A stretch of 64,000 bases of DNA, from assembly GCA_964620595.1 (NCBI GenBank), contig CAZUHP010000001.1, positions 186,001 through 250,000 on the forward strand, given 5' to 3'. The stretch is from Desulfocarbo sp964620595. Lineage in GTDB: Bacteria; Desulfobacterota; Desulfarculia; Desulfarculales; Desulfarculaceae. The translations under genes and the position numbers were made by a program. Positions within the stretch are counted from its first letter, which is position 1, and the number at the start of each line of letters is the position of its first letter. The notes below the pieces were generated by a model. That model was not told the origin of the DNA and did no database searches. It worked only from the letters and a program-made list of their open reading frames with translations. Positions 50,720-58,636 of the stretch are shown one piece after another.

Positions 50720-52447
50720 ATGACCAAGGATTTGGGAGACCGTCCCTGGTACGGGGACTGGCCGGAGGGCGTCCCGCGGATGATCGACATCCCAGAGGTG
50801 GGACTGGGTGAAATGCTGCGCAACACGGCCCGGCAGTATCCGGAGCGCAGGGCGGTAGTCTTCCTGGATTCGGTCATCACCTACCGGCAGTTGGACGAGT
50901 ACGTGGACCGCTTCGCCACCGCGCTCCACGAGCTGGGCTTGAAAAAGGGCGACGTGGTGGCCTTGATGCTGCCCAACTCCCACCAGTTCGTGATCGCCTT
51001 CTTCGCCTGCCAGCGCCTGGGCATCACCGCCACTGCCATCAACCCCACCTACAAACCCCTGGAGATCAAGCACCACCTGAACGACTCCGGGGCCAAGGCC
51101 TTCATCTGCCTGGACTCGGTGTACGAGGCCCCGGGCAAGATCCTGCACGAGACCGGGGTCAAGCACCTGATCGGCACCAACATCGTGGACGTGTGCGGCT
51201 TCTCTCCCCTCAAGGTGATGCTGGGCAAGCTGCTCAAGAAGATTCCCACCGGCCAGATGCCGGCCAACACCATCAAGTTCACCAGCATGCTCAAGACCCA
51301 GCCCAACCCGCCCCAGGTGGAGATAGACCCGGCCGAGGACCTGGCCGTGCTGCAATACACCGGCGGCACCACCGGCACCCCCAAGGGCGCCATGCTCACC
51401 GCGCGCAACCTGGTGGCCAACGCGGTGCAGCTCAAGGCCTGGCTGGGAGAGGAAACCATCTCGGACAACCTGGGGTTCGTGGGCATCCTGCCCCTGTTCC
51501 ACGTGTTCGCCATGACCTGCTGCATGACCATCGCGGTATCCACCGGCGCCTTCCAGCTCCTGTTCCCCCGGCCGCCCGAGTCCATGCACGAGTGGGCCGC
51601 CCAGATCGAAAAGTGGGGCAAGGGCTACCAGCTGATCATGGCCGGGGTGGCGGTGCTCTACAACAAGATCAACAACACCCCGGGCCTGGAGAAGTACGAC
51701 CTCTCGCCCCTGGTGCGCGGCCTCTCCGGCGCCGGCCCCCTGCCCCGGGACGTGCAGCTCACCTTTGAGAAGAAGTTCAACTGCCAGATCGTGGAGGGCT
51801 ACGGTCTTTCCGAGTCCTCGCCGGTGACCCACGCCAACCCCTTCGTGCTGCCCGAAGGCTCCGAGCGGGTCATGGGCTCCATCGGCCTGCCCATCTGCAA
51901 CACCGACTGCAAGATCATGGACCTGGAGACCGGCGAGAAGGAGATGCCCCTGGGCCCGGAGGGGGTGGGTGAACTCTGCGTCAAGGGCCCCCAGGTCATG
52001 AAGGGCTACTACAACCGCCCCGAGGAGACCGCCCGCACCCTGCGCGACGGCTGGCTCTACACCGGCGACATCGCCTACATGGACGAGCGCGGCTGGACCT
52101 TCATCAAGGACCGGGCCAAGGACCTGGTGAAGCACAAGGGCTACAGCGTGTTCCCCAAGGAGGTGGAGGACTACATGTTCTCCCACCCCAAGATCCTGGA
52201 GGTGGCGGTCATCGGCCTGCCCCATCCCAAGGTGGGCGAGATACTGAAGGCCTTTGTGGTGCTCAAGCCCGAGTTCAAGGGCCAGGTCTCCGAGCAGGAG
52301 ATCATCGACTGGTGCAAGGAGAACATGACCCACTACAAGGTGCCTTCCATCGTGGAGTTCCGCGAGGATTTGCCCAAGACCATGGTGGGCAAGGTGCTCA
52401 GGCGGGTGCTCAAGGAAGAAGAGATGAAAAAGGCCGGCCAGGCCTAG
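50720..52447 (+). CDS. Long-chain fatty acyl-CoA synthetase (AMP-forming)
   Basis: The 575-residue protein has the ANL-family motifs in order: P-loop YTGGTTGTPKGAML (about 212-225), GYGLSESSP, YTGDIAYMDERGW and DRAKDLVKHKGYSVFPKEVE, and the C-terminal catalytic Lys in PKTMVGKVLRR. It activates carboxylic acids, probably long-chain fatty acids, to CoA thioesters via an acyl-AMP. The substrate is inferred from overall similarity. A promoter-like element lies just upstream and a GGAGGGAG ribosome site precedes the ATG. Confidence 0.88.
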   Translation: MTKDLGDRPWYGDWPEGVPRMIDIPEVGLGEMLRNTARQYPERRAVVFLDSVITYRQLDEYVDRFATALHELGLKKGDVVALMLPNSHQFVIAFFACQRLGITATAINPTYKPLEIKHHLNDSGAKAFICLDSVYEAPGKILHETGVKHLIGTNIVDVCGFSPLKVMLGKLLKKIPTGQMPANTIKFTSMLKTQPNPPQVEIDPAEDLAVLQYTGGTTGTPKGAMLTARNLVANAVQLKAWLGEETISDNLGFVGILPLFHVFAMTCCMTIAVSTGAFQLLFPRPPESMHEWAAQIEKWGKGYQLIMAGVAVLYNKINNTPGLEKYDLSPLVRGLSGAGPLPRDVQLTFEKKFNCQIVEGYGLSESSPVTHANPFVLPEGSERVMGSIGLPICNTDCKIMDLETGEKEMPLGPEGVGELCVKGPQVMKGYYNRPEETARTLRDGWLYTGDIAYMDERGWTFIKDRAKDLVKHKGYSVFPKEVEDYMFSHPKILEVAVIGLPHPKVGEILKAFVVLKPEFKGQVSEQEIIDWCKENMTHYKVPSIVEFREDLPKTMVGKVLRRVLKEEEMKKAGQA

Positions 52448-52609
52448 AGAGTTCAAGGTCAGGGAGAACCCTGCCAGCCGTTACGATTGGCTATGGCAGA
52501 AAGTCCGGCCCCGGGCCGCGGCAGGGGCCGCAGCCCGGGGCCGGCCCTTGGCAAAGGCGCCGCCGGCTGCCGGGATTCGGGGGGAGGGGGAGAGCGGAGG
52601 CCCCAGGCT

Positions 52610-53350
52610 TTGCGGTCACGAGACACCTCGACCACCCTTGCCCAGGTGCGCTGGCGCTTTGCCGAGCCCTTGGTGCCCGGCCGGCTGGTGCGGCGCTACC
52701 AGCGTTTCCTGGCTGACGTGGAGTTGGCCTCCGGCGCGCTCATCACCGCCCACTGCCCCAACCCGGGCTCCATGCTGGGCTGCCTGGAAGACCACGCGCC
52801 GGTATACCTGAGCCCCCAGGCCAAACCCGGCCGCCGCACCACCCACACCTGGGAGATGATCTACATCAACCGCGGCTGGGTGGGCATCAACACCATGGTG
52901 CCCAACCGGCTGGCCCTGGAGGCCGCCCGCCTGAAGGCCTTGGATTTATTCGCGGATTGCGATGAAATCCGCAGCGAGGTCAAGACCTCGTCCCACAGCC
53001 GGCTCGACCTGCGGGGCCGCGGCCCGGGGGGCGATCTGTTCGTGGAGGTGAAGAACGTGACCCTGGCCCGGGACGGGCTGGCCCTCTTTCCCGACGCCAA
53101 GACGGTTCGCGGCGCCAAGCACCTGGAGGAGCTCATGCGCCTCAAGGGGGAGGGGGCCGGCGCGGCCATGCTCTATATCGTGCAGCGCCAGGACGCCCAG
53201 GCCTTTGCCCCGGCCCAGGACATAGACCCGGACTACGCCCGGCTCTTTCACCAGGCCCGGGCGGCCGGGGTGGAGATGCGGGTGGTCCAGGCCAAGGTGA
53301 CGCCCCAGGCGGTGAGCCTGGTCCGGGAGCTGCCCCTGGCCCAGGACTGA
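52610..53350 (+). CDS. sfsA: SfsA family DNA/RNA-binding protein
   Basis: The product has the SfsA fold signature: EPLVPGRLVRRYQRFLADVEL, ITAHCPNPGSMLGCLE, then SHSRLDLRG and DLFVEVKNVTLARDGLALFPDAKTVRGAKHLEELMRLK, with the PD-(D/E)xK-like EVK. E. coli SfsA (234 residues) affects sugar fermentation and binds nucleic acid. An open frame reaches ATG 52487, but that adds 41 Gly/Arg/Pro-rich residues with no ribosome site. TTG 52610 has GCGGAGG 9 bases upstream and gives 246 residues, a better fit. Confidence 0.82.
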   Translation: MRSRDTSTTLAQVRWRFAEPLVPGRLVRRYQRFLADVELASGALITAHCPNPGSMLGCLEDHAPVYLSPQAKPGRRTTHTWEMIYINRGWVGINTMVPNRLALEAARLKALDLFADCDEIRSEVKTSSHSRLDLRGRGPGGDLFVEVKNVTLARDGLALFPDAKTVRGAKHLEELMRLKGEGAGAAMLYIVQRQDAQAFAPAQDIDPDYARLFHQARAAGVEMRVVQAKVTPQAVSLVRELPLAQD

Positions 53351-53356
53351 GTGCCA

Positions 53357-53425
53357 CCCCCCCCGCCCCCGTCCGCCCCCCCGTCCGCCCCCCCGTCGCC
53401 CCCCCGTCGCCCCCCCGCCCCCCCC
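53357..53425. repeat. CCCCGTCGCC/CCCCGTCCGCC tandem repeat after sfsA
   Basis: Starting 7 bases after the sfsA stop, the + strand has six or seven units of 9-12 bases (CCCCCCCGTCCG, CCCCCCCGTCG) with C runs of seven or eight. It is the same family as the other G-rich repeats, in the 273-bp gap ahead of the tmc operon. Confidence 0.85.
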
Positions 53426-53517
53426 GTTTCAGCCGGGAGCAGGGGACGCTTTCCCGGCGGGCGCGGCCGGGGCGCCAAACATAGCAAATTACCATTATTA
53501 TTAGGTATATTCCCCCC

Positions 53518-53547
53518 TTGTGATTGAGGGCTTCCCTGTTGTATCAT
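53518..53547 (+). promoter_or_regulatory. Possible sigma-70 promoter of the tmcCBA operon
   Basis: TTGTGA (53518-53523) and TATCAT (53542-53547) are separated by 18 bases, within an AT-rich island (53480-53515) that stands out in this high-GC window. The predicted leader to the ATG at 53624 is about 70 bases. Confidence 0.45.
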
Positions 53548-53623
53548 GCCCGCGTTGCCAAGACACCACGATCAATCAGCAGGAGAGCGAGCATAGGCCT
53601 TCCATTCAAGGAGCTAGGCGGGG

Positions 53624-54301
53624 ATGAGCGTTTTGTACGAATTTCTAACCGGCCCGGCCCTTTGGCTGACCTTTATAATCTTCTTCGGCGGCCTGCTGGT
53701 GCGGGCTGCCTTTTATGTTGGGCTCAGCCTGGAAAGGGACAGGGTTTTCTACGATCACTTCAGCATCACCTGGTCGTGGCGCTCCATTTATCACTGGCTG
53801 CTGCCCTGGGGCGGCAACTCCTTCCGCAAGCAGCCCTTGTTCGGCCTGGTCTTCTTCGTGTTCCACCTTTGCCTCCTGGGCGTGCCCATCTTCCTGGGCG
53901 CCCACAACATCATGTGGGAGGAGGCGTTCGGCTGGAGCCTGCCCACCCTGCCCAACCAGGTGGCCGACTGGGGCGCCCTGCTGCTGATCGCCTGCGTGGT
54001 GTTCCTCTTGCTGCGCCGCCTGGTGCGGCCCGAGGTGCGCATCCTTTCCGGCCTGTGGGACTATCTGCTTTTGCTGCTCACCGCCGCGCCCTTTGTCACC
54101 GGCTATGTGGCCTACCACCAGTACGGTGACTATCAGACCTGGCTGGTGCTCCACATCCTGGCCAGCGAGGTGCTGATGATCATCGTGCCCTTCAGCAAGC
54201 TGGGGCACCTGATGCTGTTCTTCTTCACCCGCGCGTTCATCGGCTCGGACATGGGCGCTCGCCGGGAGGAGTACGGGCGCCTGGGCGCGCATACCTGGTA
54301 G
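53624..54301 (+). CDS. tmcC: TmcC-like membrane cytochrome b subunit
   Basis: The 225-residue protein has five predicted membrane helices (about 12-33, 72-94, 113-131, 147-165, 175-203) and several in-membrane histidines (H81, H94, H165, H177, H195) that could ligate b haems. This is the plan of the NarI/DsrM-like subunit of the Tmc complex. It would exchange electrons with the menaquinone pool. The next genes are its Fe-S and tetrahaem partners. DsrM is the main alternative, but the neighbours fit Tmc better. Confidence 0.78.
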   Translation: MSVLYEFLTGPALWLTFIIFFGGLLVRAAFYVGLSLERDRVFYDHFSITWSWRSIYHWLLPWGGNSFRKQPLFGLVFFVFHLCLLGVPIFLGAHNIMWEEAFGWSLPTLPNQVADWGALLLIACVVFLLLRRLVRPEVRILSGLWDYLLLLLTAAPFVTGYVAYHQYGDYQTWLVLHILASEVLMIIVPFSKLGHLMLFFFTRAFIGSDMGARREEYGRLGAHTW

Positions 54302-54356
54302 GCGGGCGGCTTGGCCGAAAACAAGGGAAGCACTGCTTTTGGGGAAGGGACTTGAG

Positions 54357-55760
54357 ATGACCGAGGCAGCCCAACAGGTCCAGGCCGACCAGGGCCCGGA
54401 GCGGGACGAGCGGCCGGTGGACGTGAAAAAGATCAAAGGCATCCTGAACAGCAACCATGGCGCCCGCATGCGGGCCTGGCTGGACATCTGCGCCCGCTGC
54501 GGCCTGTGCGCGGACAGTTGTTTCTTCTACCTGGCCCACGACAAGGACCCCAAGCTGAGCCCGGCCTACAAGGTCAAGGTGACCGTGGGCGAGATGTACC
54601 GGCGCCGGGGCGAGGTGGACCGCCGCTTCCTGGAAGAGGCCTACGAGGTGCTGTGGGGCCAGTGCACCATGTGCCGCCGCTGCTCCCAGTTCTGTCCCTT
54701 TGGCATAGACATGGCCACCATGATCGGGGTGGGGCGGGCGGTTTGCAGCTCCCAGGGGGTGGTTCCTGCGGGCCTGGCCCGGGCGGTGGAGAACCACCGC
54801 ACCACCGGCAACCAGATGGCGGTGAGCGAGGAGGACTGGCTGGAGACCCTGGAGTGGATGGCCGAGGAGTACGGCGAGGAAGTGGCCGGGCTTACCATCC
54901 CGGTGGACAAGAAGGGGGCCAAGTACATGTACACCGTGAACCCCCGCGAGCCCGCCTTCTATCCCCAGGACGTGGGCATGATGGCCCAGATCCTCCACGT
55001 GGCCGAGGAGGACTGGACCGTGCCCCGCAAGGGATGGGACTGCACCAACCTGGCCATGTTCGCCGCCGACAAGGCGGTGGCCGGCTACGCGGTCAAGATC
55101 ATGTACGACGCGGCGCTCGAGCTGGGGGTGGAGCAGATACTCATGACCGAGTGCGGCCATGCCTACCGCTCCGGCGCCTTCGAGGGCCCCTACTGGCTGG
55201 GCCTGCCCGGCGGCAAGCCGCCGCTTCCGGTCAAGCACGCGGTGCAGCTCTTCTGGGAGTACATCGTGCGCGACGGCCGCATCAAGATAGACCCGGCCAA
55301 GAAGGTCACGGTGCCGGTCACCTTGCAGGACCCCTGCAACCAGTCGCGCAGCGGCGGCCTCTCCCGGATGCTCAGGGAGCTTGCCCAGGCGCTCTGCACC
55401 GATTTCCGCGACATGAACCCCAACCAGGAGTTCAACCACTGCTGCGGGGGCGGCGGCGGGTTCATCCCCATGGGGGCGGAGTTCAAGAAGCGGCGCATGG
55501 CCTCGGGCAAGGTCAAGGCCGAGCAGATCAAGGCCACCGGCGCCCAGATGATCATCGTGCCCTGCCACAACTGCTTCGACCAGATCACGGACCTGAACAA
55601 GGAATACGAGCTGGGTCTCAAGGTGGTCTCCTTCAAGGAACTCATCGTGGAGAGCATGATCATCCCGGACAAGTTCATCCCCCGGGATGAGGACGAGGAG
55701 CCCGAGCCGCCCGCCGAGCCGCCCGCCGAGGGCCCGGGCGAGAGCGGGGGGGAGGAATAG
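54357..55760 (+). CDS. tmcB: TmcB-like HdrD-type Fe-S protein (CCG domain)
   Basis: The 467-residue product (ATG 54357) has two [4Fe-4S] motifs, C45-x2-C48-x2-C51-x3-C55 and C103-x2-C106-x2-C109-x3-C113. A C-terminal CCG motif (DPCNQS, HCCGGGGG, CHNC) binds a non-cubane cluster as in HdrD/DsrK. An earlier CCG half is degenerate (WDCTNL, TECGHAY). It would pass electrons between the b subunit and a cytoplasmic partner. Sits between tmcC and tmcA, 2 bases from the latter. Confidence 0.82.
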   Translation: MTEAAQQVQADQGPERDERPVDVKKIKGILNSNHGARMRAWLDICARCGLCADSCFFYLAHDKDPKLSPAYKVKVTVGEMYRRRGEVDRRFLEEAYEVLWGQCTMCRRCSQFCPFGIDMATMIGVGRAVCSSQGVVPAGLARAVENHRTTGNQMAVSEEDWLETLEWMAEEYGEEVAGLTIPVDKKGAKYMYTVNPREPAFYPQDVGMMAQILHVAEEDWTVPRKGWDCTNLAMFAADKAVAGYAVKIMYDAALELGVEQILMTECGHAYRSGAFEGPYWLGLPGGKPPLPVKHAVQLFWEYIVRDGRIKIDPAKKVTVPVTLQDPCNQSRSGGLSRMLRELAQALCTDFRDMNPNQEFNHCCGGGGGFIPMGAEFKKRRMASGKVKAEQIKATGAQMIIVPCHNCFDQITDLNKEYELGLKVVSFKELIVESMIIPDKFIPRDEDEEPEPPAEPPAEGPGESGGEE

Positions 55761-55762
55761 TC

Positions 55763-56200
55763 ATGAAGCGCGGCAAGCCCATCCTGGCCCTGATCCTGCT
55801 GGCGGTGTTCGCGGCCGTGCCCCTGGCCTGGTCCCAGGAGCCGGTGATCATGCTCAACAGCGAGACCCTGGGCAAGCACCAGCGCCCCCTGGTACGCTTC
55901 ACCCACGACAAGCACGCCGAGGTCATTGAGTGCCAGAACTGCCACCACGACTTTGACCAGTACTACAACAACACCGGGCCCCAGGAGGTGAAGTGCTCCG
56001 AGTGCCACCTGGCCCAGCCGGGGCCGGGGGACAACCCGGTGCCCTTGATGAAGGCGATGCACACCAACTGCAAGACCTGCCACCGGGGGATGCGCGCCCG
56101 CGGCCACCGGAGCGGGCCGCTCACCTGCGGCGAATGTCACCGCCGCGGCGCCGCCAAGGCCGCGGCCAAGGCCCCGGCGGAAAAGGGCGGAAAGCCCTAG
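55763..56200 (+). CDS. tmcA: Tetrahaem cytochrome c3, TmcA-like
   Basis: The 145-residue precursor has a signal peptide (ILALILLAVFAAVPLAWS) and four CxxCH haem sites: 57-61, 78-82, 103-107 and 122-126. The early FTHDKH motif supplies extra axial histidines, as in type II cytochrome c3 (TmcA). It is periplasmic and accepts electrons from hydrogenase or type I c3. It ends with an Ala/Lys-rich tail. It closes the operon; no tmcD-like gene follows. Confidence 0.88.
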   Translation: MKRGKPILALILLAVFAAVPLAWSQEPVIMLNSETLGKHQRPLVRFTHDKHAEVIECQNCHHDFDQYYNNTGPQEVKCSECHLAQPGPGDNPVPLMKAMHTNCKTCHRGMRARGHRSGPLTCGECHRRGAAKAAAKAPAEKGGKP

Positions 56201-56226
56201 CCGCCCGGTCGAGCCGCCCCGGCCCC

Positions 56227-56253
56227 AAGCCGGCCCTGCGGGGCCGGCTTTGC
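56227..56253 (+). terminator. Terminator after the tmc operon
   Basis: AAGCCGGCCC (56227-56236), loop TGCG, GGGCCGGCTT (56241-56250), then TGCCTT: a ten-pair stem 27 bases after the tmcA stop, with a short T-rich end. Confidence 0.7.
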
Positions 56254-56335
56254 CTTGGGCCGGGCCGGCCGGGTGACACCCGGGGCGCGGGCGTGCTATG
56301 TGTGGAGCGGACCACCACTTGCCAGGAGGCCGGGA

Positions 56336-57376
56336 ATGGAACCCCAGGCGGCTGCGGAGCTGCCCTTGATAACCCCGGAGCTGGCCGGCATCGGCGGCCG
56401 GATCAAGGCCGAGCCGGCCCACTTCGTGGTGGAGGAGCTTCCCCTCTACGAGCCCTCCGGCCACGGCGGGCACCTGTACCTGCGCCTGGAGCGCGAGGGC
56501 ATGACCACCCGCGAGGTGGTCCAGGCCCTGGCCCGGGAGTTCGGCCTGGCCCAGGGCGAGGTGGGCTATGCCGGCCTCAAGGACAAGGAGGCGCGCTGCA
56601 TCCAGACCTTCAGCCTGCCGCTGGGCACCTTGGACGAGGCCGAGGCCGCCCGCCGGGTCAGCGAGGGCCTGGGGCTCAAGGTGCACCTGGCCAGGCGCCA
56701 CACCAACAAGCTGAAGCGGGGGCATCTTCTGGGCAACCGTTTCCAGGTGCTGGTCAGCGGGGTGGAGCCGGGGGCCCTGGAGCGCGCCCAGGCCGTGGCC
56801 GCCGCCCTGGCCCGGCGCGGCCTGCCCAACTACTTCGGGGCCCAGCGCTTCGGCACGGCCGGCGACAATGCCGAGGCCGGCCGCCGGGCGCTCAAGGGCC
56901 GGGGTCCCCGCCAGAAGTGGCTGCGGAAACTGCTCCTCAGCGCCTTCCAGTCCGAGCTGTTCAACCGCTGGCTGGCCCGGCGGGTGGCGCGCGGCGATTT
57001 CCAGCGCCTGCTGGCAGGGGACATCGCCAAGAAGACCGATACCGGCGGCCTGTTCCAGGTGGAGGACCCGGCGGCCGAGCAGCCCCGCCTGGATCGCGGG
57101 GAGATCACCTACACCGGCCCCATCTACGGTTACAAGATGCGCGCCGCCGGGGACGAGGCGGGCGAGCGGGAGGCCGAGGTGCTGGCCGACGAGGGGGTGA
57201 CCCCCCAGGACTTCAAGCGCGCCGGGCTCAAGGGCTCCCGCCGGCCGGCGCGGCTGCTGCCCGGGCCCATCCAGATCAGCCCGCATCCCCAGGGCCAGGC
57301 AGAGGGCCTGTGGTTCTCCTTTGCCCTGCCCAAGGGCTCCTACGCCACCACCCTCTTGCGGGAGTTCATCAAGTAG
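56336..57376 (+). CDS. truD: tRNA pseudouridine(13) synthase TruD
   Basis: The 346-residue product starts at ATG 56336 (AGGAGG 8 bases upstream); a longer frame to 56255 lacks a ribosome site. The catalytic Asp83 is in GYAGLKDKEARCIQTFS, and NYFGAQRFG with LLSAFQSELFNRWL are TruD signatures. It converts U13 of tRNA-Glu. It converges on trmB, whose stop is only 7 bases away. Confidence 0.94.
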   Translation: MEPQAAAELPLITPELAGIGGRIKAEPAHFVVEELPLYEPSGHGGHLYLRLEREGMTTREVVQALAREFGLAQGEVGYAGLKDKEARCIQTFSLPLGTLDEAEAARRVSEGLGLKVHLARRHTNKLKRGHLLGNRFQVLVSGVEPGALERAQAVAAALARRGLPNYFGAQRFGTAGDNAEAGRRALKGRGPRQKWLRKLLLSAFQSELFNRWLARRVARGDFQRLLAGDIAKKTDTGGLFQVEDPAAEQPRLDRGEITYTGPIYGYKMRAAGDEAGEREAEVLADEGVTPQDFKRAGLKGSRRPARLLPGPIQISPHPQGQAEGLWFSFALPKGSYATTLLREFIK

Positions 57377-57383
57377 ACCCCGC

Positions 57384-58307
57384 TCACAGGCGGCCCTCGG
57401 CCAGGCCGGCGGCCAGCTCCACCGCCCGCCGCACCCCCCGGGTGGGCACCAGGCCGCAGCCCAGGGCGGGCCGCAGGACCCAGGCATCCGCCCGGCGGTG
57501 GAACTCCAGCCAGAATGCCTGCAGGAAGTCGTCCTCGCTGACCACCGCGTGCAGGAGGCCCTTTTGCTTCTGGGGGTCGAAGACCAACTCCTTGAAGGAG
57601 ATGTAGGCCTCCTCGGCGAAGTCGCGGTTCTGCACCGCGGCCTGGTCGAAGCTCTTCAGGCGAACCGGCTCCAGCACGATGTCCTCCACAGGCGGCGCCT
57701 CGAGGTGCCGCGTCTTGGTGAGCACGAGCTCGAAAAAGCGTTCCTGGCCCGCGCCGCGCCATTTGCGCTCATACTTGGTTTCCAGGCCCGGGCCCCGGGT
57801 GCGGGCCTGCACGGCAAAGCCCTCGCGCGGCACCTGCCCCTGGACCCAGGCGAAGAAGCCGGCATGGTCGGTCACCATGCGGCAGTGCGCGCCCGGGGCC
57901 AAGCGGTTGTTGAGTATGGTCAGGAAGCGCCGGCCGAACAGGCGCCGCCGGGCCTGGCGCTCGGCCGGCCAGGGGCAGGGGAAGAGCGACTCCACCGCGG
58001 CCAGGCTCTGGGGCGGGAACAGCCGGCCCAGGGCCACCTCGGCGCTGGCCTGCACCAACAGCACGTTGCCGGGCCTGGCCAGGGCGATCTTGCGCAGGGC
58101 GCGGCGCACCGCCGGCCAGGAGAGGTCCACCCCCACCAGGTTGACCTCGGGATGGGCCTTGGCATGGCGCACCAGGCGCTCGCCGTTGCCAAAGCCTATC
58201 TCCAGCTCCAAGGGCGCCCTCCGGCCGAACAGGGCGGGCCAGTCCAGGGGGTGGCGTGCCTGGCGCCAGGAGACGAGAGGCTCTAGTGAAAGGTAGGGCT
58301 TGGCCAT
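57384..58307 (-). CDS. trmB: tRNA (guanine-N7-)-methyltransferase TrmB with C-terminal extension
   Basis: The 307-residue product starts at ATG 58307. The SAM motif ELEIGFGNGE (34-43), NVLLVQASAE, the signature FPCPWPAERQARRRL (109-123) and the substrate motif TKYERKW (177-183) identify TrmB, which makes m7G46 in tRNA. In the family signature FPDPWPK the Asp is Cys111 here and the Lys is Ala115. A further 105 residues follow the catalytic part, longer than E. coli TrmB (239), with no domain I recognise. Confidence 0.88.
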   Translation of the reverse strand: MAKPYLSLEPLVSWRQARHPLDWPALFGRRAPLELEIGFGNGERLVRHAKAHPEVNLVGVDLSWPAVRRALRKIALARPGNVLLVQASAEVALGRLFPPQSLAAVESLFPCPWPAERQARRRLFGRRFLTILNNRLAPGAHCRMVTDHAGFFAWVQGQVPREGFAVQARTRGPGLETKYERKWRGAGQERFFELVLTKTRHLEAPPVEDIVLEPVRLKSFDQAAVQNRDFAEEAYISFKELVFDPQKQKGLLHAVVSEDDFLQAFWLEFHRRADAWVLRPALGCGLVPTRGVRRAVELAAGLAEGRL

Positions 58308-58636
58308 TGCCGCAAATCCAGTGCGCCGCCCGGCGCAGTTTACCCGGACCAAGGACCGGCGCGAATTCTAGCAGGCGCCGGGAAGGGGAGTCCACGGCTT
58401 TTTGCCGGCCCCGCGGCGGGCCGAGGCGGCCCAACCCCGGTCCCCTGGGGACAATTCAGGGGAAGTCTGACCAGGGCAAACGTGTTATCCTATAGGCCGG
58501 ATTCAAACTCGCGCCGGCCGGCGGCCCTGCCCCCGGCCGGCACCCTTGAGCAGCGCCGCTGGTTGCCGGCGCGGGGCTTGGTTTGTTCAACCGGGGCGCT
58601 TTCCGCCCCTCAGCCGATTATTGGGAGAAGAGCGTT
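58308..58636. other. 329-bp divergent gap between trmB and tkt
   Basis: It contains an extended -10 type promoter candidate for tkt and, 15-43 bases after its predicted start, an inverted repeat GCCGGCCGG (58513-58521) against CCGGCCGGC (58533-58541) that could form a leader hairpin. A GGGAGAAG ribosome site precedes the tkt ATG. Nothing else is seen. Confidence 0.55.
58483..58491 (+). promoter_or_regulatory. Possible extended -10 promoter for tkt
   Basis: TGT-TATCCT has the TG extension and 4/6 of the -10 consensus; the -35 region is weak. The predicted leader to ATG 58637 is about 140 bases and contains the hairpin at 58513-58541. Confidence 0.4.

Noticed and set aside
50678..52456. A 592-codon minus frame opposite the acyl-CoA synthetase
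   Set aside because: The + strand gene has all ANL motifs; the antisense product has a His/Leu/Gly composition typical of shadows.
53142..53547. Minus-strand small frames downstream of sfsA
   Set aside because: They translate the G/C-rich repeat and the sfsA antisense strand; no start site or family similarity.
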